Assembly: GCA_963758845.1 (NCBI GenBank)
Contig: CAVWWX010000002.1
Span: 1,302,001-1,366,000, forward strand
DNA from: JBDTSW01 sp963758845
Lineage (GTDB): Bacteria; Actinomycetota; Thermoleophilia; Solirubrobacterales; 70-9
Reading direction: 5' to 3'
Length of the DNA: 64,000 bases
The notes under the pieces were generated by a model. The model was not told the DNA's origin and did not search any database. It saw only the letters and a program-made list of their open reading frames with translations. Positions 1 through 7,373 of the stretch are shown here, piece after piece; within the stretch, counting starts at the first letter, position 1; each line of letters starts with the position of its first letter. The position numbers and the translations under genes were made by a program.

Positions 1-34
1 CGCCCGTGTCCTCGCGGATTGGTAGCTTGGCGCG

Positions 35-655
35 GTGCCCCTGCCGTCCTTAGTGCCCAAGGACAAGGTCTTCTTCGACCTCTTCAACAAGGCTGGCCAG
101 AACACGCTGCGCGCCTCGAAGCTGCTGCTCGAGATGCTCGAGCACTGGCCCGACGAGAAGGGACTCCAGCGCGAGATCCTGCTGGCCGAGCAGGAGGGCG
201 ACAAGATCACCCACGACATCGTCCAGCGGGTCCAGACGACCTTCGTGACGCCGCTTGACGGCGAGGACATCTACAAGCTCGCCACCCAGCTCGACGACAT
301 CGTCGACTACATCGACGAGACCGCCGACTTCCTCGGCCTCTACAAGATCGAGGCGCCGATGCAGCAGTCCCTGGCGCTGGCGGAGGTGCTGGTCAAGAGC
401 TGCGAGCAGCTCGCGGCCGCGCTCGAGCACCTGCGGGGCTTCAAGGGCCTGGAGCCCTACTGGATCGAGATCCACCGCTTGGAGAACGACGGCGACCGCC
501 TCTACCGCGACGCGGTCGCCTCCCTGTTCGCCAACGGGATCGACCCGATGGTCGTGATCCGCTGGAAGGACATCTTCGCCGTGCTCGAGCGGGCCGTCGA
601 CGCCTGCGAGACCGCGGCCCACATCATCGAGGGCATCGTCATCAAGAACGCTTAG
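35..655 (+). CDS. DUF47 family Pit accessory protein (PhoU-like)
   Basis: 206-residue soluble, helical protein with no signal peptide or membrane segment. The N-terminal FFDLFNKAG and the acidic stretch LDDIVDYIDETADF are typical of the DUF47/PhoU-like family, whose members are usually encoded beside PiT phosphate transporters and are thought to modulate uptake by metal-binding acidic helices. The length matches the family. The GTG start lies 6 nt after a TAGCTT box (23-28), which fits leaderless transcription. The PiT transporter follows 16 nt downstream on the same strand, so the two probably form one unit. The regulatory role is inferred from family and context. Confidence 0.9.
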   Translation: MPLPSLVPKDKVFFDLFNKAGQNTLRASKLLLEMLEHWPDEKGLQREILLAEQEGDKITHDIVQRVQTTFVTPLDGEDIYKLATQLDDIVDYIDETADFLGLYKIEAPMQQSLALAEVLVKSCEQLAAALEHLRGFKGLEPYWIEIHRLENDGDRLYRDAVASLFANGIDPMVVIRWKDIFAVLERAVDACETAAHIIEGIVIKNA

Positions 656-671
656 CCCCCCGGAGGGCGCC

Positions 672-1769
672 CTGACCGAGCAGGACCTGATCCTCTACAT
701 CGTCATCGCGACCGCCCTCGCTTTCGATTTCACCAACGGCTTCCACGACACCGCGAACGTGGTCGCGACGTCGATCTCGACGCGGGCGATGGCGCCGCGG
801 GTGGCGGTGACGTTCGCGGCGATCCTGAACTTCGTCGGCGCCTTCATCTCGCTCGCGGTCGCGGCGACGATCGCGTCGGACGTGGTCGACGCGGGCGCGA
901 TCACGCCGCTCGTGATCTACGCCGGCCTGGTCGGCGCGATCGCCTGGAACCTGACCACCTGGTACTACGGGTTGCCGTCGAGCTCATCCCACGCCCTGAT
1001 CGGCGGCGTCGTGGGCTCCGTGGTCGCGGCGGTCGGGTTCGACGCGGTGCTGGGCGAGGGGATCATCGGCAAGGTCCTGATCCCGGCCCTGATCGCGCCC
1101 ACGGTGGCGTTCATCGTGGGCGGGATCGCGATCGTCATCTGTTACCGCGTGCTCGGGCGCCAGCGCCCCGGGCCCGTCACACGCGGCTTTCGGCTCGGGC
1201 AGATCGTCTCGGGCGGGATGCTCGCCCTCGCGCATGGAACCAACGATGCCCAGAAGACGATGGGGGTGATCGCGCTGGCGCTGATCGCCAACGGGAACCT
1301 CGCGGAGGGAGCCGATCCCCCCTCGTGGGTCGTCGTCTCCGCCGCGGCAGCGATTGCCCTCGGCACCTACTCGGGGGGCTGGCGGATCATCAAGACGATG
1401 GGGACCCGGATCATCAAGATGGACTCGGCCCAGGGGTTCTCCGCGCAAGGGGCGGGGGCCGCCGTGATCCTCGCCTCCTCCCACTACGGGTTCCCGCTCT
1501 CGACGACGCAGGTCATCTCGGGCGGGGTCATGGGCGCGGGGGCCGGCAAGCGGGTCTCGGCCGTCCGCTGGGGCGTGGCCGGGAACATCGTGACCGCCTG
1601 GCTCCTGACCTTTCCGATGGCCGCTGCGATCGGGGCCGGGACCTACGGCTTCATCAGCATCTTCGGCAACGGCGCGGTGGGCCCGGTGATCGTGAGCGCC
1701 CTCGGGGTCGCCGGGCTGGCCGTGTTCCTCACGAAGCGGGCACGGAATCCGCTGTACGCCACCGGATGA
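672..1769 (+). CDS. pit: PiT family inorganic phosphate transporter (CTG start)
   Basis: Low-affinity phosphate/cation symporter of the inner membrane, about 365 residues and roughly ten hydrophobic segments. The first PiT signature, FDFTNGFHDTANVVAT, begins at about residue 18, and the C-terminal half carries the duplicated signature (LAHGTNDAQKTMGV). The first ATG/GTG/TTG in frame is the GTG at 759, which would remove the first transmembrane helix and cut into the signature. The conserved frame extends back to a CTG at 672, preceded by GGAGG at 662-666 with 5-nt spacing, so I place the start there. It pairs with the upstream DUF47 protein. Confidence 0.9.
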   Translation: MTEQDLILYIVIATALAFDFTNGFHDTANVVATSISTRAMAPRVAVTFAAILNFVGAFISLAVAATIASDVVDAGAITPLVIYAGLVGAIAWNLTTWYYGLPSSSSHALIGGVVGSVVAAVGFDAVLGEGIIGKVLIPALIAPTVAFIVGGIAIVICYRVLGRQRPGPVTRGFRLGQIVSGGMLALAHGTNDAQKTMGVIALALIANGNLAEGADPPSWVVVSAAAAIALGTYSGGWRIIKTMGTRIIKMDSAQGFSAQGAGAAVILASSHYGFPLSTTQVISGGVMGAGAGKRVSAVRWGVAGNIVTAWLLTFPMAAAIGAGTYGFISIFGNGAVGPVIVSALGVAGLAVFLTKRARNPLYATG

Positions 1770-1779
1770 GGACCACCTG

Positions 1780-2019
1780 ATGCTGATCGGATTCATCGAC
1801 ACCGGGGCGCTCGCGAAGACCGTAGCGGCCGCCTTCATCGCCGGTGTGGGGATCACGCTCATCTTCTCGCTCGCGCTCTACGGCGTCGCTCGCTTCGCCG
1901 AGATGGGCCGCGAGGGGCGAACCGGCGAGGCGCTGCTTTTCGGGGCGCTCGCCGCGGTCGCCGGGCTGGCCTTCGTCGCGACGATCGTGATCGGGATAAT
2001 CGTGATGACGGCCAAATGA
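1780..2019 (+). CDS. small two-helix membrane protein, unknown
   Basis: 79 residues with two hydrophobic segments (about residues 12-37 and 50-75) separated by a short polar loop containing EMGREGRTGE. I do not recognise a family. It starts 10 nt after the PiT gene and overlaps the next small membrane protein by 4 nt (ATGA), so it is probably co-transcribed and translationally coupled with them. A role as a partner of phosphate transport is possible from position only. Confidence 0.7.
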   Translation: MLIGFIDTGALAKTVAAAFIAGVGITLIFSLALYGVARFAEMGREGRTGEALLFGALAAVAGLAFVATIVIGIIVMTAK

Positions 2020-2366
2020 GACACGTCCGCAACATCGCGATCATCCTGGCGCTGGCCCTCGTGGTCGCCGCGGTGCCCGGCGGCGGCAACGCGGCCGAGG
2101 CGGTCCTGACGACGATCTCGATCGCGTTCCTGGTCGTGATCGGGCTCGCCGCCTACCAGATCTACCGCTCGCAGGAGCTCACGATCACGTCGCTCACCGA
2201 CGGCCAGCGCAACCTGCTGGTGGCCGCGGTCGGCCTGATCGTCCTGATGATCGCCGGCGCCGACGAGCTGCTCGACACCGGGCTCGGCGCGCTTGTCTGG
2301 ATCGGCCTGATGGCCGCGGCGGCTGTCGCCATCTGGCGCCTGTGGGTCGAGTCCCACACCTACTGA
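2016..2366 (+). CDS. small membrane protein, unknown
   Basis: 116 residues. The N terminus (MRHVRNIAIILALALVV) may be a signal anchor, a second helix spans about residues 30-48, and two hydrophobic segments follow after a polar loop (RSQELTITSLTDGQR), giving three or four membrane passes. No recognisable family. The start overlaps the upstream stop as ATGA at 2016-2019, indicating coupled translation at the end of the phosphate-transport unit. Confidence 0.65.
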   Translation: MRHVRNIAIILALALVVAAVPGGGNAAEAVLTTISIAFLVVIGLAAYQIYRSQELTITSLTDGQRNLLVAAVGLIVLMIAGADELLDTGLGALVWIGLMAAAAVAIWRLWVESHTY

Positions 2367-2429
2367 TCCGACACTGAGCCGGCACGATCCGCGCGCCACC
2401 CGCGCGCCGCCGGGGATCACGCTGGGGCG

Positions 2430-2774
2430 ATGCCGATTCGCAACGCGCAAGGAGGCCAGGCGTCCGTCGAGCTCGTCGCCGTCCTCCCCTTCATCGCCCT
2501 GATCGCGGCGCTTGCGCTCCAGCTCGCCATGGTGGGCTGGGGCCTGTGGACCAGCGCCACGGCGGCGCGGGCCGGGGCCCGGGCCGCTCACGTCGGCGGC
2601 GACGCGCGCGCGGCGGCGCGGAGCGCGGTGCCCGACGCGCTGCGGGACGGGTTCGAGGCGGGCGGTGAGCCGCTCGAGGTCTCGCTGCGCGTTCCGTCGC
2701 TGATCCCGGGCGTGGACTCGATCCCGGTGCGGACCGGCAGTGGCCTGGCGGCCGGAGCGGCCGGCGATGGCTGA
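2430..2774 (+). CDS. TadE-like pseudopilin
   Basis: 114 residues. The N terminus reads GGQASVELVAVLPFIALIAA: a type IV prepilin-like site (G followed by QASVE, with Glu at mature position 5) leading into one hydrophobic helix, then an Ala-rich, Arg-containing segment. This is the hallmark of TadE-like pseudopilins of Flp/Tad systems. No TadA ATPase, TadB/C platform or TadV peptidase gene lies nearby; upstream genes are phosphate transport. It begins a three-gene cluster and overlaps the next TadE-like gene by 8 nt. Confidence 0.8.
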   Translation: MPIRNAQGGQASVELVAVLPFIALIAALALQLAMVGWGLWTSATAARAGARAAHVGGDARAAARSAVPDALRDGFEAGGEPLEVSLRVPSLIPGVDSIPVRTGSGLAAGAAGDG

Positions 2775-3135
2775 GCCGTGGCCACGCGCAGGCGCGGCCA
2801 CGCGCCGCGGCGATGCCGGCCAGGCGTCGGTCGAGCTGCTGGCGGGAATCCCCGCCCTGATCCTGGCCGGCCTGGTCGCGCTGCAGCTCTTGGCCGTTGG
2901 CTACGCGGCCACGCTCGCCGACGGCGCGGTCGAGGCCGGGGCGCTGGCGGTCGCCGCGGGCGAGCCCGCCGAGCCCGCCGTCGAGGCCGCGCTTCCGGGA
3001 TGGGCCCGCGACCGGATCAACACGGATGTCGACGGGGGACGGGTCGAGGTCACGGTCCGCCCGCCCGCGCTCCTGGGCTCGCTGGCAGGGGCGCTCGAGG
3101 TCGGGGACGTGGCATGGGTGCGCCCGGCCTCCTGA
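2767..3135 (+). CDS. TadE-like pseudopilin, second copy
   Basis: 122 residues from the ATG at 2767, chosen because it overlaps the upstream stop; an in-frame start at 2740 exists. The segment DAGQASVELLAGIPALILA repeats the prepilin-like G-QASVE site and hydrophobic helix of its upstream neighbour. A short acidic C-terminal domain ends with WVRPAS. Overlaps (8 nt upstream, 22 nt downstream) indicate tight coupling. It is probably a minor pseudopilin exported by a Tad-like machine encoded elsewhere, or one that has been repurposed. Confidence 0.75.
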   Translation: MAEPWPRAGAATRRGDAGQASVELLAGIPALILAGLVALQLLAVGYAATLADGAVEAGALAVAAGEPAEPAVEAALPGWARDRINTDVDGGRVEVTVRPPALLGSLAGALEVGDVAWVRPAS

Positions 3136-4985
3136 TCGCGACCGAGCTGGGCTCGCCGGGCGACGGCCTGGCGGCCGCGGCCGCCACCGCCGTGGCGATG
3201 GCGGCGCGCGACGAGGGCGAGCCGGGGACCGGGATCCTCCTGGTCGAGGTGGGCGCTCGGGGGCAGCGGCGCCCCACGTTGCTCTCCTCGTCGGCCGCGC
3301 GGGGCCTGGAGGAGCGAGTGGCCGAGGCAGACCTGCCGTGGCGCCCCGCGGCACGCGGCCGGATCTGCTGGGCCGGCGTCGCGATGGAGGATGGCTGGCC
3401 CGAGGTCCTCGGGTCGCTGGTCGAGGTGGCCGGCTGCCCGGTCGTCGCCCACCTGCCGGCGCCGGCCTGGCGCGAGGCGCTGGACGAGCCGTCCCTGGCT
3501 CCCGGCTCGGCGCTCGTGCGCGCCGACGTCGCGCCCAACCGCGACCTGCTGGCGCTGCTGGCGCGCGAGCTCCGCGCGCGAGGGGTGCGGCTTCGGGTGG
3601 CGGCTCGCGGCCTGGGCCTGGTGGGCGCCAGGCGCGCGCTCGCGGGCCTCGACCCCGGCGGCCCGGGCGGCCGGCGCTCGGCCCGCCTGGCCCGGGGGCT
3701 CGCCTCCCAGAGCGGCCAGGCGCTTCCGCTGATGACCGGCCTGGCGGTGCTCACCGTGCTGATGGCGCTGATGATGGTCGCGCTCGGGGCAGCGGTCACG
3801 GCGACCGCGCGCGACCAGCGCACCGCCGACCTGGTCGCGCTGTCGGCGGCCCGCTCGATGCGCGACTACCTTCCCCGCCTGACCGCTCCCGCGCGCCGGC
3901 CCGACGGCTCCCCGAATCCCTCGCACATGGACCGGGCGACCTACCTGGCTCGAGCGCGCGACGCCGCGGCCGAGGCGGCGCGCCGAAACGACGTGCCGGT
4001 CGGCGGAGTTCACGTCGAGTTCCCCGACGCGAGGGAGCCGGTGCCGGTTCGCGCCCGGGTCGAGATCGACTCCCAGCCAGCCCGCTGGGCGGTAGCGCAG
4101 GCGACGCCGCCGTCGACCGCCCAGCCGGTCGCCGCGGCCTCGGCCTCGGGCGACTACTCGGGTCCGCTCGCCGTGCGCCAGGGCAAGTCCATGCGCCCCG
4201 ACGTCGCCGCGGCGTTCGACCACCTGGCGGCGGCGGCGCGGGCGGACGGGATCGCGCTGCTGATCGCCTCGGCGTACCGCTCGGACGCCGAGCAGGCCCG
4301 TCTGTTCGCCGCCAATCCCGACCCGCGGTGGGTCGCGCGGCCGGGCACGTCCCTGCACCGCTGCGGCACCGAGCTCGACCTCGGCCCGGCCTCGGCCTAC
4401 GGCTGGCTTGCAGCCAACGCGCCGCGGTTCGGCTTCGTCAAGCGCTACGCGTGGGAGAGCTGGCATTTCGGGTACGCGAGGGGACCGGCGCCCTGCTCGG
4501 CGGCGTCGTCGGTGGCGGGAGGCGCGGAGTCAGACGGCTCGCCCCAGCGAGCGGTCCCGGAGTTCGTGCCGGGTCCGTACCGCGACGCGATCGCGGCGGC
4601 GGCGTCACGCTGGGGCGTCTCGGCGGCGCTCCTGTCGGCCCAGCTCATGGCCGAGTCGGGCTTCGACCCCGGCGCCGTCTCGCCGGCGGGCGCCGGCGGC
4701 ATCGCCCAGTTCATGCCCGCCACGGCCGCCGCCTACGGCCTGCACGACCCGTTCGACCCCCGCCAGGCGATCGACGCCCAGGCCCACCTGATGTCCGACC
4801 TGCTGAAGCAGTTCGGCGCCGTCCCGCTGGCCCTCGCCGCCTACAACGCCGGCCCGGCGCCGGTGGCGGCGTGTGACTGCGTCCCCGACTACCCGGAGAC
4901 CCAGGCCTACGTCGCGCGCATCCTCGCGCTGATGGGTGGGGCGGGGGAGGTGGTGGCGCCGCTCGAGGTGCGGCTGGTGGCGTAG
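3114..4985 (+). CDS. TadG-like anchor fused to VanY carboxypeptidase and SLT transglycosylase
   Basis: 623-residue composite protein. Residues 1 to about 195 are an unrecognised, probably cytoplasmic domain rich in Ala and Arg. Residues about 196-230 (SGQALPLMTGLAVL onward) form a TadE/G-like membrane anchor, followed by QRTADLVALSAARSM. Residues about 345-455 are a VanY/M15-type D,D-carboxypeptidase with SAYRS, SLHRCGTELDLG and ESWHFGY, so the H, D and H zinc ligands are present. Residues about 483-590 are a lytic transglycosylase with catalytic Glu in MAESGFDP, then GIAQFMPAT and AAYNAGP. The start at 3114 overlaps the upstream pseudopilin; the frame is open further upstream but reads through the pseudopilin out of frame. 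Both enzymes should act on peptidoglycan outside the membrane. Confidence 0.8.
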   Translation: MGAPGLLIATELGSPGDGLAAAAATAVAMAARDEGEPGTGILLVEVGARGQRRPTLLSSSAARGLEERVAEADLPWRPAARGRICWAGVAMEDGWPEVLGSLVEVAGCPVVAHLPAPAWREALDEPSLAPGSALVRADVAPNRDLLALLARELRARGVRLRVAARGLGLVGARRALAGLDPGGPGGRRSARLARGLASQSGQALPLMTGLAVLTVLMALMMVALGAAVTATARDQRTADLVALSAARSMRDYLPRLTAPARRPDGSPNPSHMDRATYLARARDAAAEAARRNDVPVGGVHVEFPDAREPVPVRARVEIDSQPARWAVAQATPPSTAQPVAAASASGDYSGPLAVRQGKSMRPDVAAAFDHLAAAARADGIALLIASAYRSDAEQARLFAANPDPRWVARPGTSLHRCGTELDLGPASAYGWLAANAPRFGFVKRYAWESWHFGYARGPAPCSAASSVAGGAESDGSPQRAVPEFVPGPYRDAIAAAASRWGVSAALLSAQLMAESGFDPGAVSPAGAGGIAQFMPATAAAYGLHDPFDPRQAIDAQAHLMSDLLKQFGAVPLALAAYNAGPAPVAACDCVPDYPETQAYVARILALMGGAGEVVAPLEVRLVA

Positions 4986-4993
4986 CGCCCAGC

Positions 4994-5023
4994 TTGACCG
5001 GCCGTGGGGCCGCGGGGTAGGTT
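4994..5023 (+). promoter_or_regulatory. consensus-like promoter
   Basis: TTGACC (4994-4999), an 18-nt spacer and TAGGTT (5018-5023), followed 8 nt later by an ATG at 5032. This is the best -35/-10 pair seen in the window. It drives only a degenerate short secreted reading frame and, further on, possibly the MaoC gene. Confidence 0.55.
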
Positions 5024-5031
5024 GTGCCGCG

Positions 5032-5201
5032 ATGGGCCGCAGGGGTTCTCTCGTGCCGGCAGGGGCCGCACTCGTGGTCGCGTCGGTCCTGCTCGCCGCA
5101 GGCACGGCCACAGGTGCCGAGCAGCGAGGGCGATCGTGAACAACTTCACCGGCGGCGGCATGTTCCAGAGCTTCGCCGCATACGCCATCTGCCGGAAGTA
5201 G
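5032..5201 (+). pseudogene. remnant of a small secreted protein
   Basis: The first frame (ATG 5032, stop 5139) encodes 35 residues that are essentially a signal peptide (VPAGAALVVASVLLAAG then ATGAEQ). A second frame starts at GTG 5136, overlaps that stop as GTGA, and runs to 5201. It encodes 21 residues ending SFAAYAICRK, which resembles the C-terminal strand of secreted actinobacterial proteins. The simplest reading is a secreted protein that lost its middle by deletion plus frameshift. Two independent tiny peptides are the alternative. Confidence 0.4.
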
Positions 5202-5225
5202 CCGGCGGGCACGCCGGGGCGCAGC

Positions 5226-5231
5226 TAGGCT
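5226..5231 (+). promoter_or_regulatory. -10 box (TAGGCT) for leaderless MaoC gene
   Basis: TAGGCT followed by 8 nt and then the ATG at 5240. No Shine-Dalgarno sequence precedes the ATG, so transcription probably begins at or next to the start codon. Confidence 0.45.
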
Positions 5232-5239
5232 TGGCGCCG

Positions 5240-5707
5240 ATGGCGCCCGTCGAGGTCACTTCGATCGAGGAGCTCCGGGGCCTGATCGGCCAGGAGCTGG
5301 GCCCCACCGACTGGCTCAAGGTCTCGCAGGGGGACATCGACAAGTTCGCCGAGGTCTCCCGGGACGACCAGTGGATCCATGTCGACGTCGAGCGCGCGAA
5401 GACCGAGAGCCCGTTCGGCACGACTGTCGCGCACGGGAACCTCACCCTGTCGCTGACGGACGGTTTCCGCGGGCAGCTGATCAAGCAGTCGGGCGTGAAG
5501 CTCGGGATCAACTACGGGTTCGACAAGGTCCGCTTCCCCGCGCCCGTCCCGGCAGGTTCACGGGTGCGCGCGACCGCTGAGGTGGTCTCGGTCGAGGAGC
5601 TGGGCGAGGGCTGGTGGCACATCGTCACCCGGTTCACCATCTCGGTCGAGGGCTCGGACAAGCCCTGCTGCGTCGCCGACTCGGTCGGCCGCGCCCTCGT
5701 CGGCTAG
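5240..5707 (+). CDS. MaoC-like (R)-hydratase, NodN type
   Basis: 155 residues, one hot-dog domain. The hydratase-2 motif is visible as FAEVSRDDQWIHVDVERA (Asp and His catalytic pair), followed by GTTVAHGNLTLSL. Family members hydrate 2-enoyl-CoA thioesters in the cytoplasm. The start ATG 5240 is chosen because the family fold begins here and a leaderless -10 box precedes it; upstream in-frame sequence belongs to a decayed gene. Substrate is unknown. It converges with a short minus-strand gene only 2 nt away. Confidence 0.85.
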   Translation: MAPVEVTSIEELRGLIGQELGPTDWLKVSQGDIDKFAEVSRDDQWIHVDVERAKTESPFGTTVAHGNLTLSLTDGFRGQLIKQSGVKLGINYGFDKVRFPAPVPAGSRVRATAEVVSVEELGEGWWHIVTRFTISVEGSDKPCCVADSVGRALVG

Positions 5708-5709
5708 GG

Positions 5710-5940
5710 CTAGCGCCCGAGCCGCCGGCGCTGGGCTCGCTGCCAGAGCTCGCCGAAGCTCTCGGTTCGCGGGATCTCGATCTCGCGAGAGTCACCGCTC
5801 ACGGTGGGGTCGTCGGCCAGCGACTCGCTGATCCGCCCGTAGCGGGGGAAGGGCGTCGGAAGGCCGGTGGCCTCGTCGGCGGCGACCCGCCGAACGGCGC
5901 CCTCCGACGTCCTCTCCTCGCTCCGTGTTTCGTGTGTCAT
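5710..5940 (-). CDS. small hypothetical protein
   Basis: 76 residues, strongly charged, no signal peptide or membrane segment, ending in an Arg-rich tail (QRAQRRRLGR). I recognise no family. It fills the gap between the convergent MaoC gene and the cupredoxin gene. The region upstream (5941-6000) is less GC-rich and could hold its promoter. Coding is plausible but not proven. Confidence 0.4.
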   Translation of the reverse strand: MTHETRSEERTSEGAVRRVAADEATGLPTPFPRYGRISESLADDPTVSGDSREIEIPRTESFGELWQRAQRRRLGR

Positions 5941-6000
5941 CCGTGACCTACCGGGATTTCCTTACCTGAAAGGTAGTACCCCGCGCGGCTGGACCGGAAC

Positions 6001-6447
6001 CTACTCGACGGTGAGCGTCCCCTCCATGCCGCCCTCGCGGTGGCCCGGGACGCTGCAGTAGTAGGTGTACTCGCCGGCCTCGAGGTCCGCGTCGACCGTC
6101 GTCGAATCGCCGGAGACGACGTCCGAGCAAGCCACCTCCGAGCCGTCCGACTCGATGCAGAAGTCGTGGCCAAGCGAGGCCGGGTTGTCGAACTCGAACG
6201 TGTTCGGGCCGGCCGAGGCCGTCAGCTCGGTCTCGTCGAAGGCGAAGCTGCCGTCGGCGGCCGCCGAGACCGCGACCGCGCCACCGCCACCGGCGTCACC
6301 ACCGGTATCCGCCTCGGTGGTGTCCTCGGTGGTGGTCTCCTCAGTGGTCTCCGCCTCGGTGGTGTCCTCGTCGTCGTCCCCGCCACACGCCGCGAACGCG
6401 AACGGCGCCAGCGCGAGCAGCGCGAACAGGACTGCGAGCTTCTTCAT
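6001..6447 (-). CDS. cupredoxin (plastocyanin-like) copper lipoprotein
   Basis: 148 residues. The N-terminal signal peptide ends in a lipobox (FAFAAC, Cys at about 20), then a Thr/Glu-rich linker made of repeated TTE/TTEDTTEA units (about 25-50), then a cupredoxin domain. Type 1 copper ligands are visible: His in SLGHDFC, and Cys, His and Met in YYCSVPGHREGGM. It should be a membrane-anchored extracytoplasmic electron carrier or copper protein. AGGAAAGGA lies upstream of the ATG at 6447, and a TAGACT box sits about 36 nt upstream (minus strand, 6484-6489). Confidence 0.85.
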   Translation of the reverse strand: MKKLAVLFALLALAPFAFAACGGDDDEDTTEAETTEETTTEDTTEADTGGDAGGGGAVAVSAAADGSFAFDETELTASAGPNTFEFDNPASLGHDFCIESDGSEVACSDVVSGDSTTVDADLEAGEYTYYCSVPGHREGGMEGTLTVE

Positions 6448-6497
6448 CGGGAAGGTTCCTTTCCTGGCTGCAGGTACGCCGTCGAGTCTAGACCCCC

Positions 6498-7316
6498 CTA
6501 CCTGCCGGCGAAGGTCGCTTCGCGCTTCTCGAAGAACGCCGTCACGCCCTCTCGCAGGTCCTCGGTGGCCATCGAGTCGGCGATCCCGTGGCGCTCCAGC
6601 TGGAGATGGTCGGCCAGGGTGTTGTCCAGGCTGACGCCGACGAGCTGCTTGCTCATCCGGACGTAGTGCGGCGCCTTCGCGGCGAGGCTCGCCGCCTTGC
6701 CCCGCGCCCGGTCCATGAGCTCCCCCGCGGGGACGACCTCGGCGACGATGCGCTCCTCGAGCGCCTGCTGGGCGGAGAGCAGCGGGTCGTTCAGCAGCAG
6801 CTCCACTGCGCGGGCTGGCCCGACCATGCGCGGCAGGAAGTAGGTCATGCCGCCGTCCGGCGATGCCCCGATCCGCCCGTAGGCGCACACGAACGCCGCC
6901 TCCTCGGACGCGATCCTCGTGTCGCACATCAGCGCTAGCGAGAACCCGGCGCCGGCGGCCACCCCGTTGATCGCCCCGATCACGGGGTATGGAATACGGC
7001 GGAAGTCGACGATCGCCTGGTGCAGCACGTCGGCGCCCCGCCGCACGTCCGCCGGCAGGTCGAAGTCCTCGGAGTCGACCCCCTCCTTGAACCAGTTGAC
7101 GTCGCCCCCCGAGGAGAACGCCTTGCCCGCGCCGGTCACGATCAGCGCCCGCAGCGGCGCGCGGTCGGCCAGCCATCCCGCGGCCACCACCAGCTCGCCG
7201 ATCAGCTCGGGGCTCATCGCGTTGAACGAGTCGGGCCGGTCGAGGGTGAGCGTCCCGATCTCGCCGTCGATCTCGAGCCGCATGGTCTTGAGCTCGGGCG
7301 GGGTGGTCGCGGTCAT
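6498..7316 (-). CDS. enoyl-CoA hydratase/isomerase family protein
   Basis: 272 residues with the crotonase fold. The oxyanion-hole segments are KAFSSGGDVNWF and INGVAAGAGFSLAL, and the acidic active-site region is GRIGASPDGGMTYFLPR. The start is supported by GAAGGAGCC upstream of the ATG at 7316. It lies 50 nt upstream of the cupredoxin gene on the same strand, with a possible separate promoter between. Substrate cannot be told from sequence; family members act on acyl-CoA in beta-oxidation or degradation of aromatic acids. Confidence 0.85.
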   Translation of the reverse strand: MTATTPPELKTMRLEIDGEIGTLTLDRPDSFNAMSPELIGELVVAAGWLADRAPLRALIVTGAGKAFSSGGDVNWFKEGVDSEDFDLPADVRRGADVLHQAIVDFRRIPYPVIGAINGVAAGAGFSLALMCDTRIASEEAAFVCAYGRIGASPDGGMTYFLPRMVGPARAVELLLNDPLLSAQQALEERIVAEVVPAGELMDRARGKAASLAAKAPHYVRMSKQLVGVSLDNTLADHLQLERHGIADSMATEDLREGVTAFFEKREATFAGR

Positions 7317-7360
7317 GGGTGGCTCCTTCGGGTCGCGTCTTTGCCGGGGGCCGTGGAGCC

Positions 7361-7366
7361 TAACCT
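7361..7366 (+). promoter_or_regulatory. -10 box (TAACCT) for leaderless uvrC
   Basis: TAACCT followed by 7 nt and the GTG at 7374. This spacing favours 7374 over the in-frame GTG at 7368 as the uvrC start. Confidence 0.4.
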
Positions 7367-7373
7367 TGTGGTC

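Noticed and set aside
2778..3113. Longer N terminus for the hydrolase fusion
   Set aside because: This stretch is the out-of-frame shadow of the TadE gene; composition is Arg-rich and without motifs.
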